Of a DNA stretch of 64,000 nt, positions 16,520 to 24,504 are shown piece by piece; the stretch's first letter is position 1, and every line of letters begins with the position of its first letter. This stretch comes from an uncultured Anaeromyxobacter sp. Lineage in GTDB: Bacteria > Myxococcota > Myxococcia > Myxococcales > Anaeromyxobacteraceae. Under the pieces are notes generated by a model. The model searched no databases, had not been told where the DNA came from, and worked only from the letters and a program-made list of their open reading frames with translations. Both the position numbers and the translations under genes were made by a program. The DNA lies in assembly GCA_903904005.1 (NCBI GenBank), contig CAIVAR010000021.1, forward strand, positions 1-64,000. Direction: 5' to 3'.

Positions 16520-17811
16520 CCGGTCGCCTCCTCCCGCCCCGACGGAACCGCCGGGAGGGTGATCCGTGCCGTGGTTCCGAGCCCGTGCCGGGACTGGAGC
16601 TCGAGGCTGCCGCCCAGCTGCTCGGCCAGGCTCCTCGCGATGAAGAGCCCGAGGCCGCTGCCCTGCCCCGGCGCCTTGGTGGTGAAGAAGGGCTCGCCGG
16701 CCCGGGCCAGCACGTCGGGCGCCATCCCGGCGCCCCGGTCCTCGACCTCGACGGCCACCGCGTTCCCGGCGTGTCGCGCCCGCAGCGCCACCTCGGAGCC
16801 GGGGGGGGAGGCCTGGAGGGCGTTCATCAGGACCACCCGCAGCGCTCGCTCCAGGCCGCGGGCCGGGCCCCGGACGAAGGTGGTCCCGCCGGCGAGATCG
16901 ACCCGGACCCGCTCGCGGTCGGGGAGGCCGTCGAGCGCCCCGTCCACCCATCGACCCAGCTCGACCTCCACGATGTGCTCGCCGGCATTCTCTCCGGCCC
17001 GCGCCGACATGTGCTGGAGGATCTCCTTGCAGCGAACCACCTGGGTCCGGATGAGCCGGAGATCGTCGAGGGCGCCCTCCGAGGCCCCTCCCTGGACGAA
17101 CTCCCGGTCCAGCTCCTTGGAGGCGATGGCGATGGCGGCGAGCGGCGTCGCGAGCTCGTGGGCCGCCCCGGCGGCCAGCGTCACCAGGGAGGAGAGCTTT
17201 GCGCGCTGCTCGGCGAGGCGCCGCTCCCGCGCCAGTTCCTCGTCCCGGCGGGCCAGCGCCCGGCTCACGCGCTGCACGATGAGGACGATGACGAAGGCGG
17301 CCACCGCCACCGCCACGAGCATGCCGTACAGGTGCACGGCCATCATGGCCTCGTGGTCCTGCACGCCGAAGGGGGCCCACTGCTGCATCGGAAAGAGGGC
17401 CCCGAAGGAGACGATGCTCGCCACCGCCTGGGTCCACGACCAGCGCGGGGGGAGCAGCACCGCCGCGAGCGCGACGTTCACGATGTAGAGGGTCGAGAAG
17501 GGGTTGAAGTGCCCGCCCGACAGGTGGAGGAGGCCGGTGAGGATGGCCGTGTCGAGGAGCATCACCCCGGCCAGGAAGCCGTCGGAGACCACCGGATCGC
17601 GCCGGAGCCAGGCCTGCAAGGCCAGGTTCACGACGATGGCGAGCCCCACCAGCGCGCCGAGCGGGGCGAGCGGCAGGTTCATGAGCCCGGCGCCCTGGAC
17701 CGCCGCGATGGCGGCCGACTCCCCCAGGATGGCGATCCAGTGGAGCTTGACCAGCCATTCCAGCTTGATGCGGCCGGGTTCGGCGGCGAGGTCGGGGGTG
17801 CGGACGGTCAC
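16516..17811 (-). CDS. regB: RegB/PrrB-type redox sensor histidine kinase
   Basis: 431 residues from the GTG at 17811; an in-frame GTG at 17856 would add 15 residues and cannot be excluded. Six membrane segments lie in the first 190 residues and include HFNPFSTLYIVNVALAA, the region of the quinone-sensing GGxxNPF motif of RegB. The H-box AAGAAHELATPLAAIAI gives phospho-His 218. A Cys at 261 (VVRCKEILQHM) lies at about the place of the redox-active Cys265 of Rhodobacter RegB. The HATPase domain ends GSGLGLFIARSLAEQLGG. Together with the next gene this is a complete RegBA system, presumably sensing quinol/oxygen status. Confidence 0.92.
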   Translation of the reverse strand: MTVRTPDLAAEPGRIKLEWLVKLHWIAILGESAAIAAVQGAGLMNLPLAPLGALVGLAIVVNLALQAWLRRDPVVSDGFLAGVMLLDTAILTGLLHLSGGHFNPFSTLYIVNVALAAVLLPPRWSWTQAVASIVSFGALFPMQQWAPFGVQDHEAMMAVHLYGMLVAVAVAAFVIVLIVQRVSRALARRDEELARERRLAEQRAKLSSLVTLAAGAAHELATPLAAIAIASKELDREFVQGGASEGALDDLRLIRTQVVRCKEILQHMSARAGENAGEHIVEVELGRWVDGALDGLPDRERVRVDLAGGTTFVRGPARGLERALRVVLMNALQASPPGSEVALRARHAGNAVAVEVEDRGAGMAPDVLARAGEPFFTTKAPGQGSGLGLFIARSLAEQLGGSLELQSRHGLGTTARITLPAVPSGREEATG

Positions 17812-17918
17812 GGATCCATCATCTTCGCAGACGGCGTCCCTCCTGAGAATGGGCACATTTGTCGCACCCTCGCCGGTGACCGCTCTGGTATCGTCCCCCG
17901 CCGAGGAGGGACCCCATC

Positions 17919-19190
17919 GTGCGCATCGTCTCGGCTGCCGAGGCCGTCTCCGTCATCCAGTCCGGAAATCGGGTCTTCATCCACAGCGTCGCCGCCGCCC
18001 CCCGCCGGCTCATCGAGGCGATGACCGCCCGTGCCGGCGAGCTCCGCGTGGTGGAGATCGTCCAGCTCCACACCGAGGGCGAGGCTCCCTACGCCGCCCC
18101 GGCCGTGTCCCGGAGCTTCCGGGTGAACACCGTCTTCGTGGGGGCCAACCTCCGCGAGGCGGTCCAGGACGGGCGAGCCGACTACCTGCCGGTCTTCCTC
18201 TCGGAAGTGCCCAAGCTCTTCCGGTCGGGCCTGTTGCCCCTCGACGTCGCCCTCGTGCAGGTCTCGCCCCCCGACCGGCACGGCTTCTGTTCCCTGGGGG
18301 TCTCGGTCGATGCCACCCGCTCCGCGGTCCAGACCGCCCGGACCGTCATCGCCCAGGTGAACCGCCACATGCCCCGCTCCCACGGGGACGGGCTCATCCA
18401 CATCGAGGACATCGACTTCGGCGTCGAGGGAGACGACGCCCTGCCGGAGGTAAACCACCCGCCGGTCAACGAGGTGGACCGGGCGGTGGGGCGCCACTGC
18501 GCCGAGCTGGTCGAGGACGGCGCCACCCTGCAACTCGGGATCGGCACCATCCCCGACGCGACGCTGGCGGCCCTCGCCGATCACCACCGGCTGGGCATCC
18601 ACACCGAGATGCTCTCCGACGGGATCGTCGACCTGGTGGAGCGGGGCGTGATCACCGGAGAGATGAAGCGGGTCCACCCCGGCAAGATCGTGGCCGGCTT
18701 CGCGCTGGGCACGCGGCGGCTCTACGACTTCATGGACGACAACCCGCTCGTCCAGATGCTCGACATCGCCTACGTGAACGACCCGGAGGTCATCCGCCGC
18801 AACCCGCGTGTGACCGCCATCAACAGCGCGCTCGAGGTGGACATCACCGGCCAGGTCTGCGCCGACTCCATCGGCGAGAGGCTCTACTCCGGCGTGGGCG
18901 GGCAGATGGACTTCATCCGCGCCGCGGCCCTCTCCGACGGCGGCAAGCCCATCATCGCGCTTCCCTCGATCACCTCGGGGGGCATCTCGCGCATCGTCTC
19001 GCAGCTCAAGCCCGGCGCGGGCGTCGTCACCACCCGCGCCCACGTGCACTTCATCGTCACCGAGCACGGCATCGCCGACCTCTTCGGGAAGAACCTCCGC
19101 CAGCGGGCCGAGGCCCTCATCGCGGTGGCCGACCCGCGCCACCGGGAAGGGCTGACCGCCGAGGCGCGACGCCGGTTCGGGAGCTGGTAG
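17919..19190 (+). CDS. Acetyl-CoA hydrolase/transferase family protein (4-hydroxybutyrate CoA-transferase-like)
   Basis: 423 residues from a GTG with GAGGAGGGA upstream. Both family domains are present: the N-terminal half (VFVGANLREAVQ, DVALVQVSPPDRHGFCSLG) and the C-terminal acetyl-CoA hydrolase/transferase half (VNEVDRAVGRHCAELVEDG, LQLGIGTIPDATL). The catalytic glutamate that forms the CoA-thioester is the Glu in INSALEVDITGQV. Likely reactions are transfer of CoA between acetate, butyrate or 4-hydroxybutyrate and acyl-CoA. It is divergent from regB with about 100 bases between, so redox control by RegA is plausible but not shown. Confidence 0.88.
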   Translation: MRIVSAAEAVSVIQSGNRVFIHSVAAAPRRLIEAMTARAGELRVVEIVQLHTEGEAPYAAPAVSRSFRVNTVFVGANLREAVQDGRADYLPVFLSEVPKLFRSGLLPLDVALVQVSPPDRHGFCSLGVSVDATRSAVQTARTVIAQVNRHMPRSHGDGLIHIEDIDFGVEGDDALPEVNHPPVNEVDRAVGRHCAELVEDGATLQLGIGTIPDATLAALADHHRLGIHTEMLSDGIVDLVERGVITGEMKRVHPGKIVAGFALGTRRLYDFMDDNPLVQMLDIAYVNDPEVIRRNPRVTAINSALEVDITGQVCADSIGERLYSGVGGQMDFIRAAALSDGGKPIIALPSITSGGISRIVSQLKPGAGVVTTRAHVHFIVTEHGIADLFGKNLRQRAEALIAVADPRHREGLTAEARRRFGSW

Positions 19191-19199
19191 CCCGGCAGG

Positions 19200-19832
19200 C
19201 TAGAAGCGGAACTCGGGCGACGCCAGCAGTTGCACGCCGCCGATGAACGTCCCGTTCATCGAGCCGCCCTCGAGCACGAGGTCGAGCCCGACGCCGAAGC
19301 GCGCCGTGTTGAAGAACGCCACCCCGACGCCGACGCGCCCGAGGAAGCCGAACTTGGTGTCCGGCCCGATGAGGAGTCCGCCGCCGAAGCGCAGGCGCCC
19401 CACCGTGTCGGACATGGGCGTTCCCAGCCGGACCAGGTAGTCGATGGTGGGCTCGTAGGTGGTGACCTTGGCCGACCGGGTCACCGGTAGCCCGCCGGCG
19501 TCGACCCCCGTGGACTTCACCGACCCGAACCCGAAGAGGAAGCCCAGGCTGACCGCGCTCGGCCCACCCAGGTGGATGTCGATCTGGGGTCCGACCACGA
19601 ACGGCACGAAGCTCGCGTAGGACGTCGACGCGCAGTCCCACCCGTAGTAGCAGAGGTACCAGTCGGAGTTGTAGAGACCGGCGCCCACGTTCACCCGCAG
19701 GACGTTGCGCCACCCCTCGAGCTGGAGCGGAGGCGGCTTCACGTCCGGCGAGAGGAAGGTGTACTGGGCGGCCGCGGGGGCGGCGAAGGCGAGGCCCATG
19801 GCGACCACGGCGGCCCGGAGAAAGGTACGCAT
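19200..19832 (-). CDS. Putative outer-membrane beta-barrel protein
   Basis: 210 residues from the ATG at 19832 (AAGG seven bases upstream); an in-frame GTG at 19838 is possible. A signal peptide (VVAMGLAFAAPAAAQ) is followed by strands rich in Gly and aromatic residues (VNVGAGLYNSDWYLCYYG, VSLGFLFGFGSVK, GRVGVGVAFFNTARFGVGL) and a terminal Phe (SPEFRF), the usual end of an outer-membrane barrel recognised by BamA. Size fits an eight-stranded barrel. Two Cys in the first loop may pair. No specific function can be given. Confidence 0.65.
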   Translation of the reverse strand: MRTFLRAAVVAMGLAFAAPAAAQYTFLSPDVKPPPLQLEGWRNVLRVNVGAGLYNSDWYLCYYGWDCASTSYASFVPFVVGPQIDIHLGGPSAVSLGFLFGFGSVKSTGVDAGGLPVTRSAKVTTYEPTIDYLVRLGTPMSDTVGRLRFGGGLLIGPDTKFGFLGRVGVGVAFFNTARFGVGLDLVLEGGSMNGTFIGGVQLLASPEFRF

Positions 19833-19848
19833 GGACACCTTTTATCGC

Positions 19849-19865
19849 ACGCCCTCGGGGGGCGT
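19849..19865. terminator. GC hairpin between lpxC and barrel gene
   Basis: ACGCCC, a five-base loop and GGGCGT form a six-pair hairpin in the 45-base gap between the lpxC stop and the barrel gene start (both minus strand). On the transcribed strand it is followed by GCGATAAAA, not a T run, so it could at most be a weak or factor-dependent terminator. Confidence 0.25.
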
Positions 19866-19877
19866 ACAGGTTCCTGC

Positions 19878-20801
19878 CTAGGCGTGCTGCTGCGCCGGCG
19901 CGAGGCGCGGGAGCCGGACCCGGAGGGGCTCGAGCTCCTTCTCCCCGGTGACCCGGACCACCCGGTGGCTGCCTGCGTCGGCGAGGACCTTGGTGACGAG
20001 CGCATGGTTCAGGGCGTGCCCGCTCTTGTAGGCCCGGAAGTGGCCGATGACCGGCAGGCCGAACAGCGAGAGGTCGCCGATGGCGTCGAGCACCTTGTGG
20101 CGCGCGAACTCATCGGGGAAGCGCAGCCCCTCGGGGTTCAGGATGGAGAACTCGTCGACCACGATGGCGTTCTCGAGGCTGCCGCCGCGGGCCAGGCCGG
20201 CCTTCTTCATCATCTCGATGTCGCGCAGGAAGCAGAAGGTGCGGGCGCGCGCCACCTCCCGCTCGTAATTGCGGTCGGAGAAGGCGAAGCGGAAGGCCTG
20301 GTCGGTGACGAGCGGGTGCTTGAAGTCGACGGTGAACTCGATGGAGAGCGAATCGGCCGGCTCGAGGCGGGCCAGCTTGTCCCCGTCGCGGACCTCGACG
20401 GCCCGCTCCATGAGGATGAACTGCTTGCCGGCGCGCTGCTCCGCCACGCCGCCCTCGCGGATCAGCGCCACGTAGGGGGCCGACGAGCCGTCGAGGATGG
20501 GGATCTCGGGGCCATCGACCTCGACCCGGCAGTTGTCGATCCCCATGCCGGTGAGGGCGGAGAGGACGTGCTCGACGGTGTGGACGCGGGCCTTCCCGAT
20601 CGCCAGGTTGGTGGAGAGGGTCGTATCGACGACGTGCTCGGAGCGGGCCGGGATCTCGACGCCCAGGTCCATGCGGACGAACCGGATGCCGCTGTCGGCC
20701 GGAGCCGGGGCGAGCGTCAGCGATGCCGGCCGGCCGGAGTGGAGCCCCACCCCCGAACAGGTCACGCGCTTCGCCAAGGTTCGCTGATTCCAGTAGCCCA
20801 T
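19878..20801 (-). CDS. lpxC: UDP-3-O-acyl-N-acetylglucosamine deacetylase LpxC
   Basis: 307 residues from the ATG at 20801, chosen because GGAGG lies eight bases upstream and the protein then begins like other LpxC (NQRTLAKRVTCSGVGLHSG). LpxC removes the acetyl group from UDP-acyl-GlcNAc, the first committed step of lipid A synthesis, in the cytoplasm. Zinc ligands are visible: the His in HTVEHVLSALTG, and the His and Asp in HKVLDAIGDLSLFG; the catalytic His is in KSGHALNHALV. Length is normal. It shows that the host has an LPS-type outer membrane. Confidence 0.96.
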   Translation of the reverse strand: MGYWNQRTLAKRVTCSGVGLHSGRPASLTLAPAPADSGIRFVRMDLGVEIPARSEHVVDTTLSTNLAIGKARVHTVEHVLSALTGMGIDNCRVEVDGPEIPILDGSSAPYVALIREGGVAEQRAGKQFILMERAVEVRDGDKLARLEPADSLSIEFTVDFKHPLVTDQAFRFAFSDRNYEREVARARTFCFLRDIEMMKKAGLARGGSLENAIVVDEFSILNPEGLRFPDEFARHKVLDAIGDLSLFGLPVIGHFRAYKSGHALNHALVTKVLADAGSHRVVRVTGEKELEPLRVRLPRLAPAQQHA

Positions 20802-21109
20802 TTGAGGTGCCTCCGAAGTGGCCACCAACCCGCCGTGACACGCCGCGCAAACGCGGAGCGTCATGGTAAGGAGCAATAAGGATGCCGGGGTGTGACGGGC
20901 CTCCTCTCGACAGGACCCAAACGGGCATCCTCCCGATATCAGGGGAGTTTAGACGCAAGGAGTCGAGGAAGCCAACTTTTCGATCCCCGGCGGGCTGTCC
21001 GGGTTACCGAACGACCCTGACAGGAATGTCGCGATCCTGCAGCGGCGCGCAGTTCCTTGGAGATTCGGATATACGACCCGCGGGGGCCAACCCCCGTGTC
21101 GGGGAAAAC
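20802..21109. other. Intergenic region between divergent lpxC and rhomboid genes
   Basis: 308 bases without a convincing gene. The left end holds the lpxC ribosome-binding site (minus strand). A small perfect hairpin, CGGGGG-CCAA-CCCCCG at 21081-21096, ends 13 bases before the rhomboid GTG and could affect its translation. An open frame from 20882 runs into the rhomboid gene but its sequence looks non-coding. I see no clear sigma-70 boxes. Confidence 0.5.
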
Positions 21110-21865
21110 GTGATTCCGCTGAAGAACGACATCCCGGTCCACCGGGTACCTGCCGTGACCTGGGCGCTCCTCACGGCAAACCTCCTGGGCTTCGCCTGGC
21201 AGGCCTGGTTCGCCTTCCAGGTCACCGGGTTGCTGCATGCCCACGGCCTGCCGTTCGGCGAGCTGATGCGCCGCTTCGACCAGGGGATCAGCTACACGGC
21301 GCTCGTGGGGGGTGCCATCCCGTGGGAGGTGATGACCTTCCGGGACATCGGCCCGCGCGACCTCGTCCCTCCCCCGTTCACCATCCTGACGAGCATGTTC
21401 CTCCACGGCGGACTGCTCCACCTGCTCGGCAACCTGCTCTTCCTCTGGGTGTTCGGCCCCAACGTGGAGGACGTGCTCGGCAAGGTCCGCTTCGCCGCCT
21501 TCTACCTGGCGAGCGGTGTCGCGGCGGCCGCCGCGCAGACCCTGCTCTCGCTCGCCCAGGGGGACCCGCTCATGCCGATGGTCGGGGCGAGCGGCGCCAT
21601 CGCCGGGGTGATGGCCGCCTACATGGTCTTCTTCCCGCGCGCCCGGGTGCTGACCGCCGTCCCCATCTTCTTCTTCGTCCGCTTCATCCACCTGCCGGCG
21701 AGCTTCTTCATCGGCCTGTGGTTCGTGCTGCAGCTCCTCTACGCGTTCCTGGGCGGCTTCGGATCGGGCGTGGCCTTCTTCGCCCACGTCGGCGGGTTCG
21801 TGTTCGGGTGGGTGGTGACGAAGACGCTCGTGCTCGCGAACCAGCGGCGACGGGGAGCCGCGTAG
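21110..21865 (+). CDS. Rhomboid-family intramembrane serine protease
   Basis: 251 residues from the GTG at 21110 (GGGGA upstream; VIPLKNDIP is the usual rhomboid N-terminus). The catalytic Ser lies in PMVGASGAIAGVMAAY and the catalytic His in AHVGGFVFGW, with the conserved HGGLLHLLGNLLFLWVFG helix in between, so the protein should be active. About six membrane segments are predicted. Rhomboids cleave single-pass membrane proteins inside the membrane; in bacteria, known targets include TatA and quality-control substrates. Divergent from lpxC and convergent with ruvB. Confidence 0.92.
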   Translation: MIPLKNDIPVHRVPAVTWALLTANLLGFAWQAWFAFQVTGLLHAHGLPFGELMRRFDQGISYTALVGGAIPWEVMTFRDIGPRDLVPPPFTILTSMFLHGGLLHLLGNLLFLWVFGPNVEDVLGKVRFAAFYLASGVAAAAAQTLLSLAQGDPLMPMVGASGAIAGVMAAYMVFFPRARVLTAVPIFFFVRFIHLPASFFIGLWFVLQLLYAFLGGFGSGVAFFAHVGGFVFGWVVTKTLVLANQRRRGAA

Positions 21866-21872
21866 GCCCGGA

Positions 21873-22901
21873 TCAGAAGAGCGGGTCCTGGCCGCCGCGC
21901 GGACGATCGCGTCCCAGGTGCGCGTAGGCGGGCGGAAGCGCGACCCGGCCGCGCGGCGTTCGCGCCAGGTATCCCTCCCGGACCAGGAACGGCTCGTAGA
22001 CGTCCTCGATGGTGTCGCGCTCCTCGCCCACGGCCGCGGCGATGGCCTCGATCCCCACCGGACCGCCGCCGAAGACGTCGACCACGATGGTGAGGATGCG
22101 CCGGTCCATGGCGTCGAGCCCGGAGGCGTCGACCTCCAGCCGCGTGAGGGTCCGCTGCACGATGGGCGTGTCGATCCGGCCGTCCCCCTCGACCTGGGCG
22201 AAGTCCCGGGCCCGCAGGAGCAGCCGGATGGCGATGCGCGGCGTCCCCCGCGCCCGCCGGGCCAGTTCCTCGACACCCTCGGGATCGACCGGAAGGAGGA
22301 GCTTGCGTGCGGCGCGGACGGCGATCTCCTTCAGGTCGGCCGGGGCGTAGTAGTCGAGCCGCTCCTGGATCGGGAACCGGTCGCGCAGGGGGCTGGCGAG
22401 CAGCCCGGTGCGGGTGGTGGCGCCGACGAGCGTGAACCGCTCGAGCTTCATCTCCATGGTCTGCGCGCCCAGGCCGGCGCCGAGGACCACGTCGAAGCGG
22501 TAGTCCTCCATGGCGGGGTAGAGGGCCTCCTCCACGGAGGGGGAGAGCCGGTGGATCTCGTCGATGAAGAGGATGTCGCGGGGCGCCAGCGCGGTCAGCA
22601 GCCCGGCCAGGTCCCCCTTCTTCACCAGCGCCGGACCGCTCGTCACGTGGAGCGCCACGCCGAGCTCGGTCGCGAGGATGTGGGCGAGCGAGGTCTTGCC
22701 CAGTCCCGGAGGGCCGGAGAGGAGCACGTGATCGAGGGCCTCGCCCCGCTGCCGGGCCGCCTGGGCGTAGACCCGGAAGTTGTCGACGAGCTTCTTCTGC
22801 CCGACGTACTCGTCGAAGCTGGCCGGTCGCAGCGACTGCTCGAGCCGCTCCTCGCCGTCCTGGGCCCTTCCCGAAACCTCGCGCGCCGGCCGTACCGACA
22901 T
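21873..22901 (-). CDS. ruvB: Holliday junction branch migration ATPase RuvB
   Basis: 342 residues from the ATG at 22901. Hallmarks: SLRPASFDEYVGQ at the start, Walker A SGPPGLGKTSLAH, Walker B ILFIDEIHRLSP, sensor GATTRTGLLASPLRDRF and the C-terminal winged-helix part (GGGPVGIEAIAAAVGE, EPFLVREGYLARTPRGR). RuvB hexamers drive branch migration with RuvA. It is cut off from ruvCA by an opposed lipoprotein gene, so it needs its own promoter or read-through on the minus strand. Confidence 0.96.
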   Translation of the reverse strand: MSVRPAREVSGRAQDGEERLEQSLRPASFDEYVGQKKLVDNFRVYAQAARQRGEALDHVLLSGPPGLGKTSLAHILATELGVALHVTSGPALVKKGDLAGLLTALAPRDILFIDEIHRLSPSVEEALYPAMEDYRFDVVLGAGLGAQTMEMKLERFTLVGATTRTGLLASPLRDRFPIQERLDYYAPADLKEIAVRAARKLLLPVDPEGVEELARRARGTPRIAIRLLLRARDFAQVEGDGRIDTPIVQRTLTRLEVDASGLDAMDRRILTIVVDVFGGGPVGIEAIAAAVGEERDTIEDVYEPFLVREGYLARTPRGRVALPPAYAHLGRDRPRGGQDPLF

Positions 22902-22919
22902 CCGGGTAATGTAGCACTC

Positions 22920-23324
22920 GTGACCGACGGGCTCGACGTGCGATTCCGCCTCCTCCGCGCCGTGGCGATCCTGGCCGCGGCGATGGTGGCCGGCTGCGCG
23001 TCGCACGACCCCACCCAGCTGCTCCCCGTCCCGCCCGACCCGGGCACACCCTGCACGCGCGACACGGCCGTGGCCTCCGACACCGTGGTCGTGGCGGCCG
23101 GGGCCTGCAACCCGTGGTGCATCCACGTGCCCGCCAACACCTCCGTCTACTTCATCAACGCCGACCCGAACCTGTACTACTTCGTGGCCGACCCGCCGCT
23201 CTCCTACGACGTCCAGGTGCCGGGGTATGCCGGCGCGGTGACCTTGCCCCTCACGGTCCGGGGGCAGGTGACGTGGACCGAGGTGCACCACCCGGCCGCC
23301 ACGGTGACCATCTTCGTGGAGTGA
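22920..23324 (+). CDS. Putative lipoprotein, beta-sandwich-like, unknown function
   Basis: 134 residues from a GTG at 22920, 18 bases from the divergent ruvB start. A lipoprotein signal (AILAAAMVAGC, lipid Cys 26) precedes a Pro-rich linker and a domain with CNPWC, NTSVYFINADPNLYYFV and WTEVHHPAATVTIFVE. The fold looks like a small beta sandwich with a faint cupredoxin likeness, but the usual copper ligand set is not evident. It sits between ruvA and ruvB on the opposite strand. Confidence 0.6.
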   Translation: MTDGLDVRFRLLRAVAILAAAMVAGCASHDPTQLLPVPPDPGTPCTRDTAVASDTVVVAAGACNPWCIHVPANTSVYFINADPNLYYFVADPPLSYDVQVPGYAGAVTLPLTVRGQVTWTEVHHPAATVTIFVE

Positions 23325-23345
23325 CGGGGCGGCTGCCCGGGCGCC

Positions 23346-23936
23346 CTACCCGCGCAGCCGCTTGAGCGCGTCGCGCAGGAGCTCGTCGAGGGTGCGCCCC
23401 TCGGTGGAACCGGCCATGGCCTCGACCGCCTGCACGGCCTGCTGGGGCCGGTACCCGAGGCCGACCAGGGCCTGCTCGAGCTGCTCGGCGATGCCCCCCT
23501 TCGCGGCGGTGGCGCGGGGCGAGGCGGCGAGGGCCAGCGTGGCGAGCCGGTCCTTGAGCTCCACCACCAGCCGCTCGGCGGTCTTCTTGCCGATGCCCGG
23601 GACCTTGGTGAGCCGGGCCACGTCGCCCGAGGCCACCGCTGTCGCCAGGTCGCGCGGCTCGATGCCGGAGAGGATGTTCTGGGCGGCGCGGGGACCGACG
23701 TTCTTCACGCCGATGAGCTCGCGGAACACGGCCTCCTCCTCCTCGGTGGCGAAGCCGAAGAGGTCGAGCGCGTCCTCGCGCACGTGCTGGTAGGTGCGCA
23801 GCCGGACCCGCTCGCCGGGCGGGAGCGCGGCGAGGCAGGTGGCCGAGACGTGGACCAGGTAGCCGACGCCGTTCACGTCGATCACCACCGACCCCTCGCG
23901 CTTCTCGACGACCGCACCCTCCAGGCGCGCGATCAC
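23346..23936 (-). CDS. ruvA: Holliday junction DNA helicase subunit RuvA
   Basis: 196 residues, starting [15 protein letters not shown]. The OB-fold N-terminal domain carries [12 protein letters not shown]; the tandem helix-hairpin-helix region has [17 protein letters not shown] and [19 protein letters not shown]; the C-terminal domain III that contacts RuvB follows a variable linker ([18 protein letters not shown]). RuvA tetramers hold the four-way junction in a planar form. It overlaps ruvC by four bases, so ruvCA are translated together. Confidence 0.96.
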   Translation of the reverse strand: MIARLEGAVVEKREGSVVIDVNGVGYLVHVSATCLAALPPGERVRLRTYQHVREDALDLFGFATEEEEAVFRELIGVKNVGPRAAQNILSGIEPRDLATAVASGDVARLTKVPGIGKKTAERLVVELKDRLATLALAASPRATAAKGGIAEQLEQALVGLGYRPQQAVQAVEAMAGSTEGRTLDELLRDALKRLRG

Positions 23937-24457
23937 GCGGCACCCCGGGTGCGGCGGCGCGCCGCCGACGGGCGCGGCGCGGGGACCGGAGCGCGGAGGG
24001 CCCCGCGGCCGAGGTGGCAGACGGCGAGCGCGATGGCGTCGGCCTCGTCGGCGAGGAGCGCCGTCACCCCGAAGAGCGCCTGGGCCATGCGGATCATCTG
24101 CACCTTCTCGGCCCGCCCGTTGCCGGTGAGGGCGAGCTTGGCCTGCTGCGGGGCGTACTCCGCCACCGGGACGCCGGCGCGGGAGGCCGCCGCCAGCACC
24201 ACGCCGCGGGCCTGGCCGAGCACCAGCGCCGAGCGCGGCGACACGCCGGCGAAGACGGTCTCGACCGCGATCGCGTCGGCGCCGGAGCGGGAGAAGAGGG
24301 CCTCGAGGCCGTCGAGGATGAAGGCGAGCCGGTACGGCAGGTCATGGTCGCCGGGCACGAGCACCCCCGACTCGACGACCCGGAGCCGGGAACCCGTCCT
24401 CGCCACCACACCGTAGCCGCACCGCTGCGTGCCCGGATCGACGCCGACGACCACCAC
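23933..24457 (-). CDS. ruvC: Crossover junction endodeoxyribonuclease RuvC
   Basis: 174 residues from a GTG. The four acidic metal ligands are visible: Asp in [12 protein letters not shown], Glu in IAVETVFAG, and the Asp pair in [13 protein letters not shown]. The DNA-wedge region ([16 protein letters not shown]) is conserved. RuvC resolves Holliday junctions after RuvAB migration. The C-terminal tail after CHLG is Arg/Ala-rich and longer than in E. coli. First gene of a ruvCA pair; the MFS gene upstream is 47 bases away on the same strand. Confidence 0.95.
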   Translation of the reverse strand: MVVVGVDPGTQRCGYGVVARTGSRLRVVESGVLVPGDHDLPYRLAFILDGLEALFSRSGADAIAVETVFAGVSPRSALVLGQARGVVLAAASRAGVPVAEYAPQQAKLALTGNGRAEKVQMIRMAQALFGVTALLADEADAIALAVCHLGRGALRAPVPAPRPSAARRRTRGAA

Positions 24458-24504
24458 CCGGCCATCGTGTCACGAGTCTGAATGCCCGTCCAGTACCGGG
24501 CGAC

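Noticed and set aside
19878-20876. LpxC start at 20876
   Set aside because: The ATG at 20801 has a good GGAGG and the usual LpxC N-terminus; the extra 25 residues do not resemble the family.
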